28,830 nt of DNA, taken from contig DLAF01000020.1 in assembly GCA_002492725.1 (NCBI GenBank), positions 1-28,830 on the forward strand. Direction: 5' to 3'. Below are positions 23,412 through 28,830 of this stretch, in pieces. Position 1 is the first letter of the stretch; every line of letters begins with the position of its first letter. The position numbers and the translations under genes are program-made. Source of the DNA: Lachnospiraceae bacterium UBA7054 (GTDB lineage: Bacteria; Bacillota; Clostridia; Lachnospirales; Lachnospiraceae). The notes under the pieces are model-generated. The model did not search any database, was not told the origin of the DNA, and was given only the letters and a program-made list of their open reading frames with translations.

Positions 23412-24492
23412 GGATTTCCTCCTGCGTGAGTAAAAGAAGCACTTTTGTCCCCTCGCCCAGCTTCGACTCTGCGCGGATGGAAAAGCCCAACCTGTCCATG
23501 ATCTGTCTGCACAGATACAGGCCGATACCCGTGGACTTATTTCCCAGGCGGCCGTTATATCCCGTAAATCCCCGCTCAAAGATGCGCGGCAGATCGCTCT
23601 CCCCGATGCCGATGCCCGTGTCCTCGATCACAAGATAGCTGCACCCGTCCGTGACGCGCCCGCCGTCTGCATCCGTCCCGTAAATGGAAATGGCGCCCTC
23701 TTTCGTGTATTTCAGCGCATTGGACAAGACCTGCTCAATCACGAAGGACAGCCACTTGCCGTCCGTGACCACCTGCGCATGGCATTCTTCCAAATGCAGA
23801 CCGATCCCCGCTCCGCTGAAAAGAAGCCAGTATTTTTTCAACGCTTTCTTCACCAATTCTTCCACGTCCAATCTTATAAAAGAAAGATCTGATGAAATGC
23901 TCTCCATTCTGGCATAGTGAAGCGCCATATCCACATACTGCCCCGTCTTAAAGGCTTCCTCCCGAAGCTGTCTGAACGTCTGTCCGTTTCCAATGCCGCC
24001 TGTGCCCCGGTCCGCACTCCCATCCGATCCTGCACCCACATGCTCGTCCGCGTTTTGCAAAAGCAGATCGATTGCCGCAAGAGGCACCTTGATCTGATGG
24101 GTCCACATGGTGTAGTAGTCCGCCATGTTCTGCTGCTTTTCGTCAAGCTGCGTGATCAGCGCCCGCTTCTCCGCCTCCTGCGCCCTGATGATCCGCTGAT
24201 ACGCCTGTTCCAGAGCGGAAGCAGTCTGCGGCAGATCCTCCGCCCTCTCCTGTGCGCAAAGAAGCTGCTGCAGCTGACTGTACTTTTGTGCGTATCTGAT
24301 TCCGTCCCACAACAGGTAACAGCCGCCAAAAAAGATGACCAGCCCCAGCGCGTAAGTCATATTCCGAAGCACGGGATCATAGCCGTAGAGCGCGGCTATC
24401 ATCATAAAAATCAGCGCTTCCACGATAAAAACAGAAATCGGGAGGATACGCTCGCGCAGACAGGTCGTCAGAATAAACGGATTCTTTTTCAT
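23398..24492 (-). CDS. BceS-type intramembrane-sensing histidine kinase
   Basis: About 364 residues. Two closely spaced N-terminal membrane helices (about 15-35 and 43-62) with almost no extracellular loop mark the intramembrane-sensing class, which gets its signal from the BceAB-type transporter. The phospho-acceptor His lies in MWTHQIKVPLAAI (about residue 131), followed by an unusual Gly/Asp-rich insert (about 150-170: GAGSDGSADRGTGGIG). The ATPase domain has the N box IEQVLSNALKYTKEG, EDTGIGIGESDLPRIFERGF and STGIGLYLCRQI. ATG at 24492 overlaps the regulator stop (GTGATG) and has GGAGG 7 nt upstream; GTG at 24495 is the alternative. Confidence 0.92.
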   Translation of the reverse strand: MKKNPFILTTCLRERILPISVFIVEALIFMMIAALYGYDPVLRNMTYALGLVIFFGGCYLLWDGIRYAQKYSQLQQLLCAQERAEDLPQTASALEQAYQRIIRAQEAEKRALITQLDEKQQNMADYYTMWTHQIKVPLAAIDLLLQNADEHVGAGSDGSADRGTGGIGNGQTFRQLREEAFKTGQYVDMALHYARMESISSDLSFIRLDVEELVKKALKKYWLLFSGAGIGLHLEECHAQVVTDGKWLSFVIEQVLSNALKYTKEGAISIYGTDADGGRVTDGCSYLVIEDTGIGIGESDLPRIFERGFTGYNGRLGNKSTGIGLYLCRQIMDRLGFSIRAESKLGEGTKVLLLLTQEEILTKM

Positions 24493-25172
24493 CACTCCGC
24501 CTCCCCCAACAGATACCCCACGCCTTTCTTCGTCTGAATCAGCTCCGCAAGTCCGACTTCCCCCAGCCGCTTACGCAGGCGGTTAATATTTACCGTGAGG
24601 GTATTGTCATCCACAAAGCACTCGTCGTCCCAGAGCCGTTTCATCAGCATGTCTCTGCTGACCACGCCGCCCGACGCCTCAAAGAGAGTCTGCAAAATGC
24701 GAAACTCATTTTTCGTCAGCTCAATCCGTTTTTGGAAGCAGGAAATTGACATATCTGTCATATTTAGCAGCACACCCCGGTACTCCAACACCGTCCCCGG
24801 CGCCGTAAAAGCATACGCTCTCCTTAAGAGCGCCTGTATTTTTGCCTGTAATATCTCCAGGTCAAAGGGCTTTACCACAAAATCATCGCCGCCCATATTG
24901 ACCGCCATCACCACATTCATATTGTCCGAGGCCGACGAGATAAAAATGATCGGCACCTGAGACACCTTGCGGATCTCGCCGCACCAATAGTAGCCGTTAT
25001 AAAAAGGCAGCCCGATATCCATCAGCACAAGCTGGGGCTCGCAGGATACAAACTGTCCCATCACATCCGCGAAGTCTTTGACCATCTCCACCTCGTAGCC
25101 CCACTTTCCCAGAAATTTCCCGATTTGCTCCGAGATGACTTTATCATCTTCCACCACAAGTATTCTGTACAT
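24492..25172 (-). CDS. BceR-type response regulator
   Basis: 226 residues, OmpR family. Receiver: ILVVEDDKVI, phospho-acceptor Asp in LVLMDIGLPFYNGY (about residue 52), FISSASDNMNVVMAVNMGGDD (the BceR-like segment) and VKPFDLEILQAK. The winged-helix domain ends NINRLRKRLGEVG and TKKGVGYLLG. It is the partner of the BceS-like kinase and predicted activator of the ABC operon through the box at 23398-23411. ATG at 25172 has AGGAGG 8 nt upstream. Gene order regulator-kinase-ATPase-permease with a separate ABC promoter matches known Bce modules. Confidence 0.93.
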   Translation of the reverse strand: MYRILVVEDDKVISEQIGKFLGKWGYEVEMVKDFADVMGQFVSCEPQLVLMDIGLPFYNGYYWCGEIRKVSQVPIIFISSASDNMNVVMAVNMGGDDFVVKPFDLEILQAKIQALLRRAYAFTAPGTVLEYRGVLLNMTDMSISCFQKRIELTKNEFRILQTLFEASGGVVSRDMLMKRLWDDECFVDDNTLTVNINRLRKRLGEVGLAELIQTKKGVGYLLGEAE

Positions 25173-25210
25173 ATCGCCAGCCTCCTAATCCGTACGAAAA
25201 ATGCCTGCTT

Positions 25211-25238
25211 TTGACATTCTCCTGAATGAAACTAATAT
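25211..25238 (+). promoter_or_regulatory. Possible promoter with inverted repeat in its spacer
   Basis: TTGACA (25211-25216), 16 bp, TAATAT (25233-25238) on the plus strand. A perfect CATTC-N4-GAATG repeat (25215-25228) covers the end of the -35 and the spacer, as an operator would. It would drive the hydrolase with a long leader of about 185 nt, or control the divergent regulator. Confidence 0.35.
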
Positions 25239-25428
25239 ACCCCATTATGGAGGTTGATTTCAACGGCTTTTTCATTTCCCTTCTCAAAAGCCCTGCCTTG
25301 TACTCCGGCGGATTGTGTGCTATCATTTCCATGTCGCTGACCGTTACAGATTGAATTTCCCTGACACAGCAATATGCAGAAAAGGATATAAGATTGTGCC
25401 CGCGTTCCTGAGAGAAATGAGGAAAACC

Positions 25429-26538
25429 ATGAAGACAAAACCGAACCGAAAAAAAATTCTCCTGATTGCAGTATTAATCGTGGCTGCACTGTTAATTGCC
25501 GGCGACTGGGCATTGACTGTGATGGTATATAACGAGAATTTTAATAAACGGTTTGAAAGCTACGAGCCGCTTATGCTGTATGTTGATGATTTTGAGGGAT
25601 TGCAGCGCACAAAATATGAGTTTCCTTCCAATCAGGAACAAACACTGACCGGATACCTGTACCAATGGGGAGATAACCAGCATGGCATCGTTGTCATGGC
25701 ACATGGCTTTGGCGGAGGCGGACATAATTCTTATATGGATTGTGCGGATTATTTTGCCCGCCACGGATACTATGTTTTCGCTTATGACGTTACGGGAAAT
25801 GATGAAAGTGAGGGGGACGGCGTCGGAGGACTTCCACAGGGCACAGCAGACCTTGACCATGCGATCACATTTGTGGAAGAAAGCGGGAATTTCCCAAATC
25901 TGCCAATCGTTTTATTTGGACATAGCTGGGGCGGCTACAGCGTTTGCAGTGTACTTACATACCATCCTGAAGTAAAGGCTGTCATCGCGTGCTCGGGTTT
26001 TAACGCTTCATCGGATCTATTTGAATCGGAAGGTAAGAAACAGGCAGGCGCCGGTATTTATCTGATGCTGCCGTTTGTAAAGCTGCACGAAAGAATCAAA
26101 TTTGGCAGCTATGCTTCCAATACTGCGATGGATGGCTTTGCAAAGAGCGATGCCGCCGTTATGATCCTGCACAGCTTTGACGATGAAATGGTGCCTGCAG
26201 AATATGGTTACGACATGTATCATCAAAAGTATAAAGACGATCCCCGTTTCCGCTTTGTTGCTTTTGCGGATAAGGGCCATAACTATTTAAACGATAAAAT
26301 TTACAGGAATGCGTATAACGCGGAATTTGAAAAATGGCTGAAAACGCTTACTTACGATTATAAAGCCTCCGAAAACAAAGAACGGTTTTCGGAGGATAAG
26401 GCTGATTATATCCACCAAAATCTTGACAGGAAGCAATGGTGTCATTCATTGGATCTGGAATTATTCGATGATTTTGCTGATTTTTATGATGAGCAAATCC
26501 ATTCACCCAATTCCGGTTTCCCATCTCAAGTTAAATAA
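25429..26538 (+). CDS. Membrane-anchored alpha/beta hydrolase (serine hydrolase)
   Basis: 369 residues from ATG 25429, chosen for the GAGGA about 6 nt upstream. A Lys/Arg-rich start and one hydrophobic helix (about 9-26) suggest a signal anchor, so the catalytic part is likely outside the membrane. The alpha/beta hydrolase core has MAHGFGGGG (oxyanion region, about 90-98), nucleophile Ser in GHSWGG (about 166), acid in LHSFDDEMVP (about 251) and His in DKGHNYLND (about 284). Substrate unknown; esterase, lipase or peptidase are all possible, and relatives are often labelled cinnamoyl ester hydrolase or lysophospholipase. It stands alone with a strong terminator downstream and lies upstream of, but opposite to, the BceRS genes. 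Function beyond hydrolase is not supported. Confidence 0.88.
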   Translation: MKTKPNRKKILLIAVLIVAALLIAGDWALTVMVYNENFNKRFESYEPLMLYVDDFEGLQRTKYEFPSNQEQTLTGYLYQWGDNQHGIVVMAHGFGGGGHNSYMDCADYFARHGYYVFAYDVTGNDESEGDGVGGLPQGTADLDHAITFVEESGNFPNLPIVLFGHSWGGYSVCSVLTYHPEVKAVIACSGFNASSDLFESEGKKQAGAGIYLMLPFVKLHERIKFGSYASNTAMDGFAKSDAAVMILHSFDDEMVPAEYGYDMYHQKYKDDPRFRFVAFADKGHNYLNDKIYRNAYNAEFEKWLKTLTYDYKASENKERFSEDKADYIHQNLDRKQWCHSLDLELFDDFADFYDEQIHSPNSGFPSQVK

Positions 26539-26549
26539 ATATCACGATC

Positions 26550-26585
26550 AAACAGCGGTAACCACACACAGAATTACCGCTGTTT
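26550..26585 (+). terminator. Strong terminator after the hydrolase gene
   Basis: Perfect 12-bp arms AAACAGCGGTAA/TTACCGCTGTTT with a 12-nt loop, followed on the plus strand by TTATTTTCC. It lies between the convergent hydrolase and anti-sigma genes and may also act weakly on the minus strand. Confidence 0.85.
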
Positions 26586-26597
26586 TTATTTTCCTTT

Positions 26598-27569
26598 TCA
26601 CTTTTCCCTCGTCCCTCCAACAATTCCCCTGACCATCAAGACAATCCCCGCCGCACAGCAGCCAATCAGCGCAAGCCATCTGATATTGCCGTCCACCGTT
26701 TCCACGTTCCAGACAAAAGGATGAAACGCAGGAATGGAACGCTCGACGCCGATCCACCTGTTAACCAGATAGTTGGCAAAGAATCCGTAGACGCCGATCA
26801 GCATCGTGCAAATTCCCGCTTTTAGAAAACCGTTACAGTTTACATAACGTATCAGCAAGAATACAAACCATACCAGTATCAGACACGGAAAAGATATCTT
26901 CGGTGCAAGATGCCAAAATACGGGAACCTTCACATACGCCCCAATTACAAACATCATTAAAAAATACAGGAAGGTATCGACAACCATCACCGTCAGTCCC
27001 TTGTATTGACCAAGCATTTCCTTAAGCGGCTGTGCATATACCGCAAACGGCAGAAAGCAGACCGAAAGTCCAAACAGGACCGTCGCTGACACCAGGAAAA
27101 ACCACGTCCCGTGCGTATAAATGCAGATCACCCCAAACAACAGAAGCAGACTTGCCGTAAATGTGCCAAGCGTCCAAAGCACTTTATGATCCGGTATCAT
27201 CAACGGCACAATGCTAAGAGACGACGCCGTAAGAAGCGAAGTCAGTACGATAAAGAACCAGTCAAGCGCCGCACCCGTCGCCAGATTCACGATCAGACAG
27301 ACTAACACCGGGATCATAAAAACACCCGCAATTGCTGCCCCGATCACGGCGGACTTCCTCTTAAAAAATGCTGCCTGCCTGTGAAGCACGTCCACAGTCT
27401 CTGTCTCCAGACTGTTCTCTACCTCCTCGTTTTTCATCCGCCGTAAAAGCACAGTACAATCCTGACATTCCGCCAAATGTTCCTCCACAAGCCCCCTGCT
27501 TTCCTCGCTGCAGATCTGATCCGCATAAAGCGGCAGTAAATCTTTTATCACATTACAATTCAGTTTCAT
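26598..27569 (-). CDS. Zinc-finger anti-sigma factor with polytopic membrane domain
   Basis: 323 residues. The N-terminal ZAS (zf-HC2) domain has HLAECQDC (His-x3-Cys-x2-Cys, about residues 31-38), with an upstream Cys in MKLNC; this binds the sigma factor. The rest holds about eight membrane segments (about 75-320), larger than the single helix of a classical RsiW-type protein. ATG lies inside the sigma gene (17-bp overlap), so the two are translationally coupled and almost certainly partners. It would hold the ECF sigma at the membrane until a signal arrives; no cleavage site or sensor domain is recognisable. It contains an exact TTATGTAAAC read as Arg-Tyr-Val-Asn. Confidence 0.88.
   Translation of the reverse strand: MKLNCNVIKDLLPLYADQICSEESRGLVEEHLAECQDCTVLLRRMKNEEVENSLETETVDVLHRQAAFFKRKSAVIGAAIAGVFMIPVLVCLIVNLATGAALDWFFIVLTSLLTASSLSIVPLMIPDHKVLWTLGTFTASLLLLFGVICIYTHGTWFFLVSATVLFGLSVCFLPFAVYAQPLKEMLGQYKGLTVMVVDTFLYFLMMFVIGAYVKVPVFWHLAPKISFPCLILVWFVFLLIRYVNCNGFLKAGICTMLIGVYGFFANYLVNRWIGVERSIPAFHPFVWNVETVDGNIRWLALIGCCAAGIVLMVRGIVGGTREK
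26837..26847 (-). repeat. XerD-arm-like motif TTATGTAAACT (copy 7)
   Basis: Exact 11-mer on the minus strand inside the anti-sigma gene, read as Arg-Tyr-Val-Asn-Cys. Confidence 0.55.
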
Positions 27570-28056
27570 TGATCCCCATCCTTTCCATAAGCTTCAATTT
27601 TGCACGGTGATAGGTGACCCTCGCCCAGCTCTCCGTTCTGCCGCAGATTCCGCTGATCTCGCGAAAAGACATCTCTCCGAAAATCCGCAGCTCAAACACC
27701 TTGCGATATGGCTCTTCCAGTTCATGTAAGGCCTGATGGATCTGGTAGGAAGTGTCCTTATCTTCCACCTCACGCGCAATGTCGATGCCGCTGTCGGCGT
27801 CCGCATCGGGCGCTATGGGTGCTGCGCGCTTTGCCTGCCGCCGCATCTCATCGACAAAGAGATTTCTGGCAATGGAACAAAGCCATGTGACCGCATTTGC
27901 TTCCCCGCGAAACGAAGCGCTTGTGGTAAACGCCTTATAAAACGTCTCCTGCGTAATCTCCTCCGCCATATGCGACTTTCCCGCAAGCGCCATCACATAG
28001 GAATACACCCGCATATAGTAGGCCTGATACAGTTTTTCAAACGCTTCTTTCTCCAC
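27553..28056 (-). CDS. ECF-family RNA polymerase sigma factor
   Basis: 167 residues. Region 2: FEKLYQAYYMRVYSYVMAL, then EEITQETFYKAF and VTWLCSIARNLFVDEMRR (about 45-75). An acidic linker (APDADADSGIDIARE) joins region 4: LEEPYRKVFELRIFGEMS and FREISGICGRTESWARV, then THRAKLKL-like YHRAKLKLMERM. No region 1 or 3, so ECF class. The start is GTG at 28056 with AGAGGTGA upstream. The overlapping downstream gene encodes its anti-sigma. An ECF-type promoter about 35 bp upstream suggests positive autoregulation. The regulon is unknown. Confidence 0.93.
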   Translation of the reverse strand: MEKEAFEKLYQAYYMRVYSYVMALAGKSHMAEEITQETFYKAFTTSASFRGEANAVTWLCSIARNLFVDEMRRQAKRAAPIAPDADADSGIDIAREVEDKDTSYQIHQALHELEEPYRKVFELRIFGEMSFREISGICGRTESWARVTYHRAKLKLMERMGINETEL

Positions 28057-28089
28057 CTGTCGTCACCTCTTCTTCCGTGCTTTCATTGG

Positions 28090-28118
28090 TTAGACGGAGT
28101 CATTTCAGTTTTGTTACA
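28090..28118 (-). promoter_or_regulatory. ECF-type promoter of the sigma/anti-sigma operon
   Basis: On the minus strand TGTAAC (28118-28113), a 16-bp spacer, then CGTCTAA (28096-28090). This matches the TGwAAC-N16-CGTC form of many ECF promoters, and the position, about 35 bp before the GTG start, fits autoregulation. Confidence 0.7.
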
Positions 28119-28216
28119 AATAATTATAGCGCATTTCATCAACGCCGGTATATAATAGAACTATTCTGGCAGTGAAAACTTTGACTGAAATAGAGCGGTA
28201 CAGGGAGAGATATCGT

Positions 28217-28666
28217 ATGCAGAGAACAGAAAACGTCGAGTTAACGGTTTTATGCCTGATTCATCGAAATGATCATTACCTGTTACAAAACAGGATAAAA
28301 GAGGATTGGAAAGGTCTGACTTTACCCGGAGGACATATCGAAAAAGGCGAATCCATCGTCGATGCCGTCATTCGGGAAATGAAAGAGGAAACAGGACTTA
28401 CGATTCAAAATCCCAGATTATGCGGCATCAAGCAATTTCCCATAGAGAAGGGGCGTTACATTGTCTTTTTATTTCACACAGACGAATTTTTTGGAGAAGT
28501 GAAATCATCCGCGGAAGGAGAAATGGTCTGGGTCAAAAAGTCAGAACTGTCAAACATGAATACCGTAAATGACTTGGCACCTCTCCTGCAAGTGATGACA
28601 GGCGATCATTTAACAGAATTTCAGTATGTAATAGAAAACGGTGATTGGAAGATACTTATCAAATAA
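28217..28666 (+). CDS. Nudix hydrolase, MutT/8-oxo-dGTP diphosphatase-like
   Basis: 149 residues. The Nudix box is complete: GGHIEKGESIVDAVIREMKE followed by ETGL (about 35-58), with the metal-binding Glu residues in REMKEE. The N-terminus ELTVLCLIHRNDHYLLQNR and the LTLPGGHIE lead-in resemble the YjhB/MutT 8-oxo-dGTP diphosphatase-like group of Firmicutes, which cleave nucleoside diphosphate-linked compounds; the true substrate is open. ATG at 28217 has AGGGAGAG about 7 nt upstream and is preferred over a TTG-type start at 28172. A TATAAT (28151-28156) lies upstream without a clear -35. Divergent from the ECF sigma gene; the next gene on the same strand is a probable acetyltransferase. Confidence 0.9.
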   Translation: MQRTENVELTVLCLIHRNDHYLLQNRIKEDWKGLTLPGGHIEKGESIVDAVIREMKEETGLTIQNPRLCGIKQFPIEKGRYIVFLFHTDEFFGEVKSSAEGEMVWVKKSELSNMNTVNDLAPLLQVMTGDHLTEFQYVIENGDWKILIK

Positions 28667-28744
28667 ACGGAATCTTCATATGGACAGCCGGAATGTTGGC
28701 GCAACGGCGTTGTTTTAAGGAACAGACTGCCGGAGGATATTGAA

Positions 28745-28830
28745 ATGGTAGAACACAAGGGGACAATACCCATAAAAACAGACAGACTTTTTCTCATTAA
28801 AATTTATGGTGAATTTAGATTATCTCTTTA
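28745..28830 (+). CDS. Probable GNAT acetyltransferase, N-terminal fragment cut by window end
   Basis: Open frame from ATG 28745 to the window edge, with GGAGGA 7 nt upstream. The 28 visible residues begin MVEHKGTIPIKTDRLFLIK; the E-H-K-G-T...T-D-R-L opening is the usual start of RimJ/RimL-like GNAT acetyltransferases. The next residues (IYGEFRLSL) fit less well, so the call is tentative. It could be co-transcribed with the Nudix gene 78 bp upstream; a small GC hairpin with TTTT (about 28695-28715) lies between. Confidence 0.45.
   Translation, partial: MVEHKGTIPIKTDRLFLIKIYGEFRLSL

Noticed and set aside
1..28830. DNA uptake sequence explanation for the TTATGTAAAC repeats, given comEA and comEC nearby
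   Set aside because: Uptake sequences usually occur in both orientations, while all seven exact copies here point one way. The motif also matches a dif arm. It is kept only as a secondary possibility.

Overview
The window looks like a chromosome segment from a low-to-mid GC Firmicute of class Clostridia, most likely Lachnospiraceae. The reasons are strong AGGAGG-type ribosome binding sites, some TTG and GTG starts, the style of the comEC/holA, argJBD and Bce-type loci, and the sequence style of the small HNH module. No rRNA, tRNA, CRISPR array or intact insertion sequence was seen. Most genes are on the minus strand. All functional calls come from reading the sequence and recalling families; no database was searched.

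Layout, left to right. (1) 1-1025: a terminator, a small phage-like hypothetical gene and a ThrH-type HAD phosphatase. (2) 1173-9741: holA and a probable operon transcribed comEA - response regulator - histidine kinase - GerMN lipoprotein - comEC. An AT-rich insert of about 1.3 kb (2151-3499) separates comEC from holA. It holds a stand-alone HNH nuclease, a small acidic Met-rich protein, a strong terminator, and a gene-free stretch rich in inverted repeats. (3) 9821-10252: a YdcZ-type membrane transporter. (4) 10389-15385: argJ-argB-argD followed by a translationally coupled solute-binding protein, with a recognisable promoter and an upstream terminator. (5) 15520-18069: a DUF4037-type nucleotidyltransferase, a decayed MATE efflux gene, and a coiled-coil protein of unknown role. 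(6) 18261-20429, plus strand: a Cys-rich hypothetical protein and a membrane-bound SpoIIE/RsbU-type phosphatase. (7) 20486-25172: a complete BceRS-BceAB-type antimicrobial-peptide sensing and detoxification module. (8) 25429-28830: a membrane-anchored alpha/beta hydrolase, an ECF sigma/anti-sigma pair with an ECF-type promoter in front of it, a Nudix hydrolase, and the start of a probable GNAT acetyltransferase.

The most unusual signal is not a gene. The 10-mer TTATGTAAAC occurs seven times exactly, always on the minus strand, with three one-mismatch copies. It matches the XerD-binding arm of the Bacillus subtilis dif site as I remember it. Five exact copies lie in genes, always in the frame that reads Tyr-Val-Asn. 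One is intergenic. One sits at an apparent internal deletion junction of the MATE pseudogene. This suggests a polar, XerD-related chromosome motif; genome-wide counting would settle it.
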